DNA from: Alteromonas sp. MMG017
GTDB lineage: Bacteria > Pseudomonadota > Gammaproteobacteria > Enterobacterales > Alteromonadaceae
NCBI RefSeq assembly: GCF_018100795.1
Contig: NZ_JAGJDY010000002.1
Location: 1 to 64,000 of the forward strand
Direction of reading: 5' to 3'
Length of the DNA: 64,000 nt
Position 1 is the stretch's first letter. Each line of letters opens with the position of its first letter. A program made the position numbers and the translations under genes. The notes beneath the pieces are model-generated. The model was not told where the DNA came from, did no database searches, and saw only the letters and a list, made by a program, of their open reading frames with translations. Shown piece by piece: positions 49,306 to 59,239 of the stretch.

Positions 49306-50203
49306 GACTTAACTCCTTAACTATTCGAGACATGCCATGTAGAAAGCACGTATTTCCTGAAAATGTGTGAGTTTCTATATCAAATTGACGTGCAGCTAAT
49401 TCGTAACGTTGACACAAAGCTTCACCTCCCACCAAATAGATGTTTGGCCGCTTAATACTTTGCAGTTCGTTTCCGATAAGAATACCTGAGAGGTAATCAG
49501 CAATTTCATTATCATTAAGTTCTCCGAATAATCGAAGCGCACGTGCGGAAAAAATATCATTTAGTAAGGTACCAGCTGCCGCTTTTTTTACCCCTTTGAG
49601 GAAAGCATCTACATTCACTTCTTTTCCTGCAGGTGAGGGTGGCTTAACAGAGGAGTATTGGCTCAATAAAGCGTAAAGTTCACCAGTGAAATACGTAGAA
49701 AAATGACTTATGGCACCATTCTCTATAAAAACATGTTTGCTATGGGTACCAGGAAGTACCACTTGCGTATTCTCCGACTGATTGAACAGTGACAAACCAA
49801 AGATTTGTACTTCTTCTCCTCGCATCACATCACAAAAAAGCGCAGAGGTACGATAGCTTACTCCCGGTAAAATGTACGCCTGAGCCCCCCAAGGAAGTTG
49901 AAAGAGCAGCGCATTCTTCGCAATATCAGATACGGTTGCTTTTGCCTTCACATAGGGCACATTGAACCATCCAGATGCGGAACCAACCATGCCAGCCATA
50001 ACAACAGTCTTGTGCTGATAGTCTGACGTCATTTCTTTTAACTTCTGTTCCAACGCCTCAGCAAACTCTGCATGCTTTATTTGCAATACACCTAACGGTG
50101 CTTCTATTGTGCTTACTAGCGAACCTTCGCTATCAAGCCCAAATAGGCGAAAATTACTCGTTCCCCAATCAACAACAAATGTCGCTATGTTTTGACTACG
50201 CAT
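49295..50203 (-). CDS. dgoK: 2-Dehydro-3-deoxygalactonokinase
   Basis: 302 residues of the DgoK family in the ASKHA fold: VVDWGTSNFRLFGLD at the N-terminus is the phosphate-1 loop, VVMAGMVGSASGW the second, and VVLPGTHSKHVFIENG is characteristic of DgoK. It phosphorylates 2-keto-3-deoxygalactonate with ATP. Overlaps with both neighbours (8 bp with the MFS gene, 11 bp with the aldolase gene) show a tight operon. No signal peptide. Confidence 0.93.
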   Translation of the reverse strand: MRSQNIATFVVDWGTSNFRLFGLDSEGSLVSTIEAPLGVLQIKHAEFAEALEQKLKEMTSDYQHKTVVMAGMVGSASGWFNVPYVKAKATVSDIAKNALLFQLPWGAQAYILPGVSYRTSALFCDVMRGEEVQIFGLSLFNQSENTQVVLPGTHSKHVFIENGAISHFSTYFTGELYALLSQYSSVKPPSPAGKEVNVDAFLKGVKKAAAGTLLNDIFSARALRLFGELNDNEIADYLSGILIGNELQSIKRPNIYLVGGEALCQRYELAARQFDIETHTFSGNTCFLHGMSRIVKELSHGR

Positions 50204-51809
50204 TTCTGTTCTTTTGCTCCATCGTTGTGTTCTTTGTTAGTTCAACTTCAAGTGCTTCAATTGTTTTTCCTTTGGTTTCTGGAAGGTAGCGATACATAAG
50301 AATTAGCCCAAATGCGCCGATGCCGGCGTAAAGCAAAAATATGTTAGCCACGCCCATATTATCGAGTTGCCACGGGAAAAATTGCTGAATTGACCAAGAG
50401 GAAATGGTTTGAACCAACGCAGCGAATGGCAAAGCTACGCTACGCACTTTATTAGGGAATATTTCAGAAAAGATAACCCACATAATTGGGCCGATAGATA
50501 AATTAAAAGCCGCTAGAAATGCGAAAATACCAAATAAAACAAGGACCGCATTAACATTACTAATTGTTTTTTCGATAATTACTCCACTTACCAACGGCAG
50601 TGTTTTCTTATCAAATTGCTTAGCGAGTTCTGTCTTTAATGCCACATCCGAACTAAAACGCTTTCCAGAAAAAGGAGCAAGCAAAGCTATCGAAATCTCT
50701 TTTTCTTCAAAATGGGCTGTTAATTCTTCCATAGCGCTGTCGTTGAATTCGTAGGAGGCCTGTTTAAACCCAATGTAGGTAGACCCATGCGCAACAACAA
50801 CCAGAGCAAGGCCCGCTAGCGTGAGTGTTCGTCTTCCCAACTTTTCTACAAACCCGATCGCTACCAGGGTAGCAACCAAACCCACAACCCCAGTGGTAAT
50901 GGTTTGCATAAAGGTATTTTCAACGCTCATTCCCACTTGCTCAAATACCATGGGAGCAAAAAATAATACGGCGTTCATGCCTGTTGCACCTTGCACTACC
51001 GCATAAACCACAGCAATGAAGACAACGAAACGCAACTTTGCACTAAACAGTGTTTTAAGCTGAGAGAAAGTATCTAAGTCGGTATTGTTTTCCAACGATA
51101 CCTTTACACCCGTTAGCAACGCTTGCGCACTGCCCTTAGAGGCGATCATTTCGAATACAGAAAGCGCTTCACCGTCCCTTCCCTTTTTCGCTAGCCACCG
51201 AGGCGACTCAGGAATACAAAAAATAAGTGCTATCCAAATGGCGTTGGCAAATAGTTCTGCGCCAAGCATTACACGCCATATATTTTCTTCGGTAAGCCAA
51301 GAGGAAGTAGGCAATGCTTTAACTAAGAAGTAATTAATAACAAAAGCACACAGCAAACCTAAACCAATCATAAATTGGTTAATTGATACAAACTTTCCTC
51401 GCTTTTCTGCTGGTGCAATTTCTCCTATGTACATCGCAGAAACGGTAATGGATGCAAAAGCGACTCCACCAATGAATCGCCCTACAAAAAGCATTTCATA
51501 GCTAAGCGCAAATGCAGAAACCACAGAGGAAAGAGAGTATGTACAGCCAATCGCAAGCAAAACGGTTGCTCTACCAAATTTTTCACAGAAGGTGCCGGTG
51601 AAAAATAGTGCTAAAATAACACCAAGAAGTGCACCTCCCACTAATGTCCCTTGCTGAATTGAATCTAATTCAAATTCCGCACTTACGAAACGTAGTGCCC
51701 CAGAAATGTTCGCGGCATCTAAACCAAAAATAAAGCCACCAAAAGCGGCAACAAGGGCGAAGAACGTAACGTTCATGTTTGCAGAGTTAAATTTAACGAG
51801 TTGTCGCAT
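50196..51809 (-). CDS. MFS sugar transporter (sugar porter family)
   Basis: 537 residues with about 12 membrane helices. Sugar porter signatures: GGFIFGLDAANISGAL (helix 1), GRFIGGVAFASITVSAMYIGEIAPAEKRG (family loop after helix 4, split about 110-140), IPESPRWL before the central loop, and YLPETKGKT at the end. A hydrophilic insert of about 85 residues sits between helices 9 and 10 (about residues 350-425). It heads the operon with dgoK and dgoA, so it likely brings in 3,6-anhydro-D-galactose, galactose or a neocarrabiose-type sugar. A perfect operator palindrome lies 27 bp upstream. Confidence 0.88.
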   Translation of the reverse strand: MRQLVKFNSANMNVTFFALVAAFGGFIFGLDAANISGALRFVSAEFELDSIQQGTLVGGALLGVILALFFTGTFCEKFGRATVLLAIGCTYSLSSVVSAFALSYEMLFVGRFIGGVAFASITVSAMYIGEIAPAEKRGKFVSINQFMIGLGLLCAFVINYFLVKALPTSSWLTEENIWRVMLGAELFANAIWIALIFCIPESPRWLAKKGRDGEALSVFEMIASKGSAQALLTGVKVSLENNTDLDTFSQLKTLFSAKLRFVVFIAVVYAVVQGATGMNAVLFFAPMVFEQVGMSVENTFMQTITTGVVGLVATLVAIGFVEKLGRRTLTLAGLALVVVAHGSTYIGFKQASYEFNDSAMEELTAHFEEKEISIALLAPFSGKRFSSDVALKTELAKQFDKKTLPLVSGVIIEKTISNVNAVLVLFGIFAFLAAFNLSIGPIMWVIFSEIFPNKVRSVALPFAALVQTISSWSIQQFFPWQLDNMGVANIFLLYAGIGAFGLILMYRYLPETKGKTIEALEVELTKNTTMEQKNRNA

Positions 51810-51836
51810 AACTTCACATTTAATATACTACCAATA

Positions 51837-51853
51837 TAAACATATTATGTTTA
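51837..51853. promoter_or_regulatory. PUL operator-like palindrome 8 (perfect)
   Basis: TAAACATATTATGTTTA, 27 bp before the start codon of the MFS-dgoK-dgoA operon. A site this near the start would overlap the promoter or transcript start, which favours repression. Confidence 0.75.
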
Positions 51854-51983
51854 ATGTGAAGATTATTCAACCCTTAATCAACATTTGGTTAACGGTTGGG
51901 ATGATATTCGCTGAGTTAACTTCAACGCAACAGCACGTTAGTTGATTCTTCTACATGAATCCGATTAATTTAACGAAGTAAAT

Positions 51984-52017
51984 TAAACATACTATGTAAA
52001 TAAAAATAATATGTTTT
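51984..52017. promoter_or_regulatory. PUL operator-like palindromes 9 and 10, directly adjacent
   Basis: TAAACATACTATGTAAA (51984-52000) is immediately followed by TAAAAATAATATGTTTT (52001-52017). Each differs from the consensus at about two positions. The pair lies 93 bp before the LacI-family gene and suggests cooperative binding and autoregulation. Confidence 0.65.
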
Positions 52018-52110
52018 ATTGTATGATGTGTCGTCATTAAACCTAATGAAGAGTGCCTGCACATAATGCGGCTTACAGGCACACTTAATTCGTAAGAAAG
52101 GAGGGAAAAG

Positions 52111-53088
52111 ATGGTAGCTCAAACGGTTACGATTAAGGATATTGCTAAGCTGGCAAACGTTTCAATTGCCACTGTCTCTAGGGTTTTAAACCACAACGGT
52201 AAAGTAAAAAGTTCAACGAAAACTAAGATTCAGCGCGTAATTGATAAAATGAACTTCAAACCAAATGCCTATGCTAGGGATTTAGTGAGAAGTCGTGTTT
52301 CGTCTTTGGGCGTTATCTACCCACACTTTTCCTTTGATTGCCATGCGTTTATTGGCATAAGTCAGAAAAATACAGCAGCTCCACTTCCTGCTTTTATAGC
52401 GCAGACCGCCCATTCTGAACTCGAAGAAGGCGTATGTATTCAAAATATGAATGCAAGCTATTGTTCTGGCATTGTTTTATGTCAATCAAGAGCCACAACC
52501 CAAACATTAAATAGTTGGGCAAAAAAACTCCCCCATTTATTCTGTATTGACCGACAACTTACCTCTTCACCGTTTCAAAACGTAACTTTCAATCATTTAG
52601 AAGCCGGCGTTTTGCAAGCAACTGAAGCTCTTAAAAACGGCGGCAAATACGGAATTGTTATTCACTCAACTAAAATGGACCATGCCAGTTCGCAACGCTT
52701 TGCAGGCACAATAGGAAGATTAAGTGGAAGTAAGCACAACATAGAATTTGAGACATTCCATATAGACCTATGCAATATAGATAGCTCGATAGAATTAGTA
52801 ATGAAACACGAAGCGCAATTTAAGCGCGCAGACTTTGTTATTGCTGAAAATGACTTTTCTGCATACGGTGTTGTTGAAGCGTTAAAAGCACTGGCAGTTA
52901 ACATACCTCACGAAGTCACGGTTATTGGGTTTGGAAACCATATGATTTCCACAATAAGCTACCCTAAGCTGACCACCGTTCAGTATCCCTTTCACCAAAT
53001 GCTACATGAAGTAGTACATCGAATTGAAAAACAGACTATTCAAACCAACCAGTTCCGCCCTACGCTTGTAAAGCGTCAAACAAGTTGA
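52111..53088 (+). CDS. LacI-family transcriptional regulator
   Basis: 325 residues. The N-terminal helix-turn-helix (TIKDIAKLANVSIATVSRVLN, residues about 6-26) and hinge (KPNAYARDLVRS, about 50-61) are standard LacI; the rest is a periplasmic-binding-protein fold for a sugar effector. AAAGGAGGG lies directly upstream of the ATG. It is divergent from the MFS-kinase-aldolase operon, with a perfect palindrome and a tandem pair between them. It is one of two candidates to read the locus palindrome, together with the GntR protein. Confidence 0.9.
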   Translation: MVAQTVTIKDIAKLANVSIATVSRVLNHNGKVKSSTKTKIQRVIDKMNFKPNAYARDLVRSRVSSLGVIYPHFSFDCHAFIGISQKNTAAPLPAFIAQTAHSELEEGVCIQNMNASYCSGIVLCQSRATTQTLNSWAKKLPHLFCIDRQLTSSPFQNVTFNHLEAGVLQATEALKNGGKYGIVIHSTKMDHASSQRFAGTIGRLSGSKHNIEFETFHIDLCNIDSSIELVMKHEAQFKRADFVIAENDFSAYGVVEALKALAVNIPHEVTVIGFGNHMISTISYPKLTTVQYPFHQMLHEVVHRIEKQTIQTNQFRPTLVKRQTS

Positions 53089-53276
53089 GCAGACATTTGC
53101 TACTGTAGCAACTTAACTTCTTGTTCTGTCTGCCCCTATTTTATCCGCACTTCCCGACCCACAATTATTGATGCAACCCTATGAAGCTGGCTCTCATGTT
53201 GCGTGATGGCCTTCATGATTTGTTCTTCACTGAAGGATTTGCTGAGCAATTCCGCTATCGCTCATCCGAAATAAAA
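53089..53276. other. Gap after the LacI gene; possible IS3-type OrfA remnant
   Basis: No intact gene. On the minus strand one frame around 53120-53260 reads KSFSEEQIMKAITQHESQL, resembling the start of IS3-family OrfA proteins (K-S-x-F-T-E-E-Q-I). The rest of the match is poor, so this is a weak hint only. Confidence 0.25.
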
Positions 53277-53300
53277 AAAGCACCTCAATTGAGGTGCTTT
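53277..53300. terminator. Bidirectional terminator between LacI and receptor genes
   Basis: A perfect 24-bp palindrome (AAAGCACCTCAA followed by its inverse) preceded by an A-run. It stands between two converging genes and can stop both transcripts. Confidence 0.85.
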
Positions 53301-53326
53301 ATGTTACCACTTAAATATACGTTAGC

Positions 53327-56242
53327 TTAAAATATAGCTCTGGCACCAATGACATATCTTGCACCTGGATCTTCAATTCCACCAAATCGACTTTCAAATC
53401 TGCCCGAACGCTTAACAAAAGAGTTCGTTAAATTCGTAGCCTCTAAAAACACTTGATATTTTTCACTAACATTCCATGCCACGCGTGCATCTAGCTGGTC
53501 GAAATCTTCAGTAAAAATAGGCTCTGGACCTTGGCGGCCGCTAAAGAAACGGTCTCGATTATTATAAGCCAACCGTGCCTCGATTGTGCTGTCATCGTAG
53601 TAAAGCACAAAGTTTTGCGAATCACTAAGGCCTGGAAGCGCAACGGCAGCATCAATAAGCTCATTACCTACTTCATCGTCAGAGTTCACATAAGTTAAGT
53701 TTGCGCTAACACCAATATGCTGAAGTAGCCCTGGCAGATTATCGAATACATGCTGAAACGAAATCTCGATACCGTCAACCACAGTAGAGTTTAAGTTTCG
53801 TGGTCTATTAATATTTAAGAATATTGTATCGCCTTCAATATTGCTTCTATCCTCGGTAACTTCATCTAGTCGATTGCCCGCTGGAAGTGTTATCGCTTCT
53901 CGTTGCTCTTGCTGTGCGATAAACGCTGACACATCTTTTCTAAAGAAACCAACACTTACTGCAGAAGCTTCGTTGAAGTAGTATTCAATCGACAAGTCTA
54001 TGTTGTCTGATACAAACGGGTCGAGATCTGGGTTACCTGATGACCCCGTTAAGTCAGAAAGTCGCAACTCTGGTGCCGTGTTAATGCCAGGGTTTAAGTC
54101 AGCCAAATTCGGACGGGTTAAAGATTTTGAATAAGAAGCTCTTAACACCCACTCATCCGTTACATTTAGTCTTGCAGCAACAGAAGGAAGAAACTCGTCG
54201 TAATCTTCTGTCTGCTTAATAAATTGAGCCGGTAATCGAGTACTCAACAATACGTCAGGTCTAGTTGGGTCGGGAAAGATAGTGGCAAACGGTTCAGCAA
54301 AAGCTTCTGATGTTGTTTCTGTTTTGGTGTACCGGAAACCTACATTAACCGTTAGCCCCATGTCAGCGACTTCACCGGTTAGCTTGGCATTAGCATAGGC
54401 AGCCATTGTTTTTTCACCAATAACGAAAGCGTTTCGTGGTACGTCTATTGCGTTGAATCCAACCCCTCCATCAGCGCGAGGATTTGAAGGGTCTAATCCT
54501 AACCGAATGGCACTCGTTCCTAACGGTAGGTTATTTAGGAGATCACGCTGAGCAAGTGCTGCGTCCGATTCCAAGTAGGCAATAACCTCTTCAGGATCGT
54601 AGGCTAAATATTGAGACGGTGCATTTAGGTTAATGCCGTCTAAGAAATTATCGTTGTTTCGTAGCGTAAATAATTCAGCAGGAAGTGGAATCTGACCTTG
54701 TAGATAGGCATTGTTAATACCATTACCACCACCTGGCGTACGCGCGTCTGAGCGGGACTTTTCTTGATCTGCGTAATACGCACCGAAAGTCACATTCTCA
54801 AGTACCCCTTTATCTAAATACCATTCAAAGTCGGTACGCAATTCTAAAATTTCATCGCTACTACCTTGTCCTTCTCGCGTACCGAACCATGAATACGTAT
54901 CATTGGGATCAGGCGCGGTAATTTGATCGCCCACTACACGGTCTAAACTGTTAATTTGACCGTCACCATTAAGATCGCTGGTTGCCAGTTCAAATTCGTA
55001 ATTAGTAAATAAAGGGGCGTCTAACCCTTGTGTATTATCATAGCGTTGCACCGCTTCTGGACCCGCTACTACGAAGAAAAAGTCATCTCCAGCAGAATCG
55101 TCCTCAGCTTCAGAATAAGACAAATCGACCGTAGCAATTAAGCTATCGCTAATATCCCACTCTAAATTAGCCCCTACCTGCCATACTTGCGAAACACGAT
55201 TGTCTTCTACAGCAGCTTGAAATGGGCGACCAATTTGATCCCAAGCAACAAGCACATTGTTTTCGTCTGTAATGGCATTATTGTAGGTAGCACGTTCATT
55301 AAACATGAAGTTGTGAGTCGTTTGATTGGAAATATCAAATTGGCTAAACAAGCCGTCCATCGTTAACAAAGCCGTGTCAGAAAGTTGATATTGGAACACC
55401 CCTGTTAAACCAAGGCGTTCACGATCTTGAAACTGACGAGCGTATCGAATTTGCTGTTGATGAATATAGCGCCCTGCGCCGTTCCCTTCCCCATCAGCGA
55501 ACAAAACAGAAGCCTGTTCTTCGTTAACTTCTGGCCCAACAAAAGGACCACTCGTCACAGCGTCTTGCGCCGATTTACGTTTTTGATAAGACAGCGAAAC
55601 CAAAGCGCCCATTTTATTGTCATCAAACGTATTGCTATAAAGCCCGAAAAATTGTGGGGCTACATCGCCTGAGTTGTCTTCATAAACAGCACGTGTACTC
55701 AATACTGCTTTTTCTTCACCTATACTCAGTGGACGTTGAAGCTGTAAATCAATGGTTGAGCCTATGCCACCTGCTTGCAAATGAGAAGGAGCAGACTTAT
55801 AAACATCAGCGCCCCCTATAAGTTCGGCTCCCAACAAGTCGAAACGAAAGTTTCTTCCTGCCGTATCAGTAGCCAAGCGTCGACCTTCGACTAAAACAGA
55901 GTTGAAACTAGGCCCGAACCCTCTAACGGTAACTTGTGCACCTTCGCCACCCGCTCTATCAATAGATACGCCAGGAATACGCTGCAACGACTCAGCTACA
56001 TTGGTATCTGGGAACTTACCAATGTCTTCTGCAACTATGCTATCAAGCACTTCATCGCTGTTCTTTTTCTTGGCTAAGCTTTGGCTAAGGCTAGCCCGAA
56101 TTCCTCTTACTTCAATAACTTCTACGCTACTGTCATTACCATCGACGCTTTGCGCGAAGCTCGTTCCAATGGAAAATGACTGTGCTACTGCTAACGCTAT
56201 CGCCGTATTTTTCACGCCACTAACATATCTACTGTTTTTCAT
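53327..56242 (-). CDS. TonB-dependent receptor, carbohydrate type
   Basis: About 971 residues. Signal peptide about 1-30 (ALAVAQSFSIGTSFA), TonB-box-like VEVIEVRG, plug domain (about 50-175: DTNVAESLQRIPGVSIDR, VTVRGFGPSFNSVLVEGR). The barrel ends in ARYVIGARAIF. It is of the same broad family as the receptor at 32.5 kb but differs in length and lacks an adjacent lipoprotein gene. ATG 56242 follows a GGAACAG site; GTG 56254 is an alternative. An operator palindrome lies 135 bp upstream. Carrageenan fragments are the likely ligand by context. Confidence 0.9.
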   Translation of the reverse strand: MKNSRYVSGVKNTAIALAVAQSFSIGTSFAQSVDGNDSSVEVIEVRGIRASLSQSLAKKKNSDEVLDSIVAEDIGKFPDTNVAESLQRIPGVSIDRAGGEGAQVTVRGFGPSFNSVLVEGRRLATDTAGRNFRFDLLGAELIGGADVYKSAPSHLQAGGIGSTIDLQLQRPLSIGEEKAVLSTRAVYEDNSGDVAPQFFGLYSNTFDDNKMGALVSLSYQKRKSAQDAVTSGPFVGPEVNEEQASVLFADGEGNGAGRYIHQQQIRYARQFQDRERLGLTGVFQYQLSDTALLTMDGLFSQFDISNQTTHNFMFNERATYNNAITDENNVLVAWDQIGRPFQAAVEDNRVSQVWQVGANLEWDISDSLIATVDLSYSEAEDDSAGDDFFFVVAGPEAVQRYDNTQGLDAPLFTNYEFELATSDLNGDGQINSLDRVVGDQITAPDPNDTYSWFGTREGQGSSDEILELRTDFEWYLDKGVLENVTFGAYYADQEKSRSDARTPGGGNGINNAYLQGQIPLPAELFTLRNNDNFLDGINLNAPSQYLAYDPEEVIAYLESDAALAQRDLLNNLPLGTSAIRLGLDPSNPRADGGVGFNAIDVPRNAFVIGEKTMAAYANAKLTGEVADMGLTVNVGFRYTKTETTSEAFAEPFATIFPDPTRPDVLLSTRLPAQFIKQTEDYDEFLPSVAARLNVTDEWVLRASYSKSLTRPNLADLNPGINTAPELRLSDLTGSSGNPDLDPFVSDNIDLSIEYYFNEASAVSVGFFRKDVSAFIAQQEQREAITLPAGNRLDEVTEDRSNIEGDTIFLNINRPRNLNSTVVDGIEISFQHVFDNLPGLLQHIGVSANLTYVNSDDEVGNELIDAAVALPGLSDSQNFVLYYDDSTIEARLAYNNRDRFFSGRQGPEPIFTEDFDQLDARVAWNVSEKYQVFLEATNLTNSFVKRSGRFESRFGGIEDPGARYVIGARAIF

Positions 56243-56377
56243 GATCTGTTCCACAAGCCTATATAAATTTCACTGTGTTTTTCACTTAGCGTATTCATGT
56301 TCTGATGGATGGTTTTAACACACTTTTTTAAGACGCACCCAAAGAAACATTAACAACCCTAAAAGATAATACAATTT

Positions 56378-56394
56378 TAAACATACTATGTTTG
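56378..56394. promoter_or_regulatory. PUL operator-like palindrome 11
   Basis: TAAACATACTATGTTTG, 135 bp before the second TonB receptor gene. The gap 56243-56565 has no gene besides this site and the terminator at 56539. Confidence 0.7.
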
Positions 56395-56534
56395 TATGAT
56401 CAATATAAATTTAACACTAAATAAACATGAATTTAAATTAAGGTTTATAAGAGGAGAACAATAAGAGCTTGAAAAGAGAAGAAAAACGTAACACATCACA
56501 AAGTGATGTGCTTGTTAAGCGGTAGATGTAAAAC

Positions 56535-56562
56535 AAAAGGTGCCCACTAGGGGCACCATTTT
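56535..56562 (-). terminator. Intrinsic terminator of the GH167-like gene
   Basis: GGTGCCC (56539-56545) and GGGCACC (56551-56557) pair around five bases; T-rich sequence follows on the minus strand. It begins directly after the stop codon of the GH42-like gene. Confidence 0.85.
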
Positions 56563-56565
56563 TAA

Positions 56566-59004
56566 TTAGTTAATCCATTCCACCTCTAATAAAAGTACTT
56601 CTTCAGAAGCCAGTACAAACGAGGGTGACACTTCATTACCGGTCATCAAATTAGTTACTTTCAGGCTTCCCCCATTTCTGTGTGAAAGCAAGACATTTAC
56701 TGGTTCATGTCCAACACTTAAAAGGTTAACAAGATATTTGCTTCCCTCAGTATGCGCTACACGAGTAATGGTGGTTTTGTGTGATAGCGGGCTTTTTATA
56801 TCAAATTTGATATCAGGCAAGCTAGTGGGGTTAACTTGCTCGAGCGCAGCAGATTGTAGCGTGCTAATGCCACTATCTGGCGCCAAGAGTTTAAGATTCC
56901 CCTTCCCAGGCGTAAGTGCTTTAGTGCGCTTCTGACCGTATTCGTTGAACATCAACGACTTGGCATCAACTACCACCGAACCACCGGCATTTAAATACGC
57001 TTGCAACGCATTAAACTCGCTATCGGTTACATGGGGGGTGTTGTAAATTACTATGGTATCCCAAAGCGTATTATCCTGCTTCTTGATGATATTTTCGGTG
57101 GCGTAACCTAAAGGGAAACCTTCAAAAAACATAGATTTATACAGTTGTCCTTGCTTGGTCATATAATCTTCGACATTAATTGCTGACGTTTCAGAATAAA
57201 ATAGGCGAATGGGCCTAGACTGCTTACGCAGCGCTATTATTTCTTCAGAGAACGAGTTCATGTCGAACATCACTTGCGTGACTTCGTTGGCAACATGAGG
57301 CTGCATATTATTTGAACCGGCAAACGCGCCTGCAAGTCCAGGGTCGAAGAAATTGAGTTCGCCTTCTAGACGGTCTTCTGGTGAACCATCTGGATCACGC
57401 ATCCAGAACCAGCCCATATTGGCGTCCATACCTTGAAGTGTTGCTAACCAATAAACGTTACGCACGTAGCTTACCCGTGGTTCCATAATCTTCCACTGAC
57501 CTGAAGACAAGAAGTGCGACTCGGAATTAACGTTAATTTTATGAGGCGATACCGACTCGGTAAAATCGTGGATCATACTCATACCGTCCCACTTGTAGGT
57601 ATATTTTTCCCACCAATCAGACGAAATGTGCGGGCGAATACTTGGGCTTCCCAACGCTTTTGCATCATGCCCAATCATAGTAGTAAGTTCAGTTAAGGCT
57701 TCTATATCGATGCCATGAGAACGCGAGTCTTCATAAAAAGTACGTGGGAAAATTTTTATATGGGTATCAGCTTCTGGATTAACCGCATGCAGTTCGTCTT
57801 GCATAAAGGTAAACCACGACGTAGCGCGGTACATGTTATAGCGGTTCCAATCAAACCAGATTGGCTTTCCGCGTAAATCAGCATTAATAGGAATTTCAAT
57901 ATTTACGTCTGCAAAACTATTAAAACTAGTGCCCCAGTTTTCATTTAGCTGGCTTAAATTATTACTATATTTCTTTTTCAACCAACCTTGAAATTCAGCT
58001 AACGTATAAGATGATATCTCTTGCATCTCTTCATAGTTACCCGTCCAATGCCCAGATTCTGAATACCAGTGCGGCTCGTTTGCTAAAACAAACCCTAATT
58101 CAATAACCTTTTTGTTTTTTGTTACCTCTGCCGCTTTACGAAGTATTTTACTCCAGACGTCACGGGCAAGTGGATTATCTAAATCGAACCCTTGGAAAAG
58201 CGAACGCCCCTTTCTTATTTCTGGTTCTTTGGCTTCTACCCATTCTGGTATTCCCATTAACCATGCCACCAAATAGCCGATATTATCGTTGGGTATTTCT
58301 GTTAACTCTTTAAGCAAATCTTCATCAAACGAACCATCTTCTTTTACCAAAAATGAATTGATAGCACGGTCGTGATCTACCGGATACAAATTTTCTCCAC
58401 CATGGTACAACGCACCTAAGTAATCGTTGTAAACATCTGGTTGTCCGAGAGGCTGCCCTACAGACTTTGAAAAATAATCATATAAAAATATAGGTTTACC
58501 ATTACTAACAAACATATCGTCAGCCGCTTTGGTATCTTGCCAATCTACCTTTACCACAGGCCGACGCGTAATTTCATTGCGAAGTACTTTGCCCAGCTGC
58601 TCAATAGCCGAATCAACAATATCGATAACCTTGCGACGTTCAAAATCGGGAAGGTCAGCAGCAAGTTTCTTTTTATTCGGAGCAAAGTGCCGTTCGTAAC
58701 CAAACGCGGCTTCTATAGCGTCAGGGTTGGCTTGGTCCCAGTTTGCAAATTTTAAAAATTGGTTGGCAAACCAAACCACTGCTTCTTCGCGCGTAACATC
58801 AATGTTTTTAGACTTGGCTTGGTCCATCATAGTTTCAAGAGCGTCTATTTTGCTACGCGCTGTTATTTCTAACTTGCTAGCATTAGTTAACCGCTTTATT
58901 TGCGCAGTCTTTGGTGACATGTTTTCAACATTTTCTACTTGCGTGCACGCGGCACCAATCATCATAAGCGGTGCCAATGCGGCAACCTTGAATTGGCGTT
59001 TCAT
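56566..59004 (-). CDS. GH42-like exo-hydrolase, GH167 (neocarrabiose-releasing) type
   Basis: 812 residues. The N-terminus is a signal with possible lipobox ending at Cys20. The catalytic barrel resembles GH42: the proposed acid/base E310 in VLANEPHWYSESGHW and nucleophile E495 in VNSESHF. A trimerisation-like or flavodoxin-like segment (about 610-700, VIYNTPHVTDSEFNALQAYLNAGGS split) and a C-terminal beta domain follow. The closest functional model I know is the Pseudoalteromonas beta-carrageenan enzyme that releases neocarrabiose (first called GH42, later GH167). A general beta-galactosidase is the alternative. It is a single-gene unit with operator 109 bp upstream. Confidence 0.75.
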   Translation of the reverse strand: MKRQFKVAALAPLMMIGAACTQVENVENMSPKTAQIKRLTNASKLEITARSKIDALETMMDQAKSKNIDVTREEAVVWFANQFLKFANWDQANPDAIEAAFGYERHFAPNKKKLAADLPDFERRKVIDIVDSAIEQLGKVLRNEITRRPVVKVDWQDTKAADDMFVSNGKPIFLYDYFSKSVGQPLGQPDVYNDYLGALYHGGENLYPVDHDRAINSFLVKEDGSFDEDLLKELTEIPNDNIGYLVAWLMGIPEWVEAKEPEIRKGRSLFQGFDLDNPLARDVWSKILRKAAEVTKNKKVIELGFVLANEPHWYSESGHWTGNYEEMQEISSYTLAEFQGWLKKKYSNNLSQLNENWGTSFNSFADVNIEIPINADLRGKPIWFDWNRYNMYRATSWFTFMQDELHAVNPEADTHIKIFPRTFYEDSRSHGIDIEALTELTTMIGHDAKALGSPSIRPHISSDWWEKYTYKWDGMSMIHDFTESVSPHKINVNSESHFLSSGQWKIMEPRVSYVRNVYWLATLQGMDANMGWFWMRDPDGSPEDRLEGELNFFDPGLAGAFAGSNNMQPHVANEVTQVMFDMNSFSEEIIALRKQSRPIRLFYSETSAINVEDYMTKQGQLYKSMFFEGFPLGYATENIIKKQDNTLWDTIVIYNTPHVTDSEFNALQAYLNAGGSVVVDAKSLMFNEYGQKRTKALTPGKGNLKLLAPDSGISTLQSAALEQVNPTSLPDIKFDIKSPLSHKTTITRVAHTEGSKYLVNLLSVGHEPVNVLLSHRNGGSLKVTNLMTGNEVSPSFVLASEEVLLLEVEWIN

Positions 59005-59113
59005 GGTTCAGTTCCTAATGTAAGTACACATTGCTATTTGTTATTAACGTTAATATTAGTAGCTATGCGCATCTGATTATCTATTTTTTAACATACCATT
59101 AATACTACATAAG

Positions 59114-59130
59114 CAAACATCATATGTATA
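59114..59130. promoter_or_regulatory. PUL operator-like palindrome 12
   Basis: CAAACATCATATGTATA, two changes from the consensus, 109 bp before the GH42-like gene. Confidence 0.6.
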
Positions 59131-59185
59131 GTCTTATCACGTAATTTTCACTACTAATAACGCGTTCTTTTCCAGATAACAGAAA

Positions 59186-59212
59186 ACAAAAAGCCCGCTG
59201 AATAAGCGGGCT
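59186..59212 (-). terminator. Intrinsic terminator of the GH127 gene
   Basis: AGCCCGCT (59192-59199) and AGCGGGCT (59205-59212) pair around GAATA; on the minus strand five T follow. It lies 28 bp past the stop codon. Confidence 0.9.
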
Positions 59213-59239
59213 CAATTTTCACGTTTAGCGATTGCCTTA

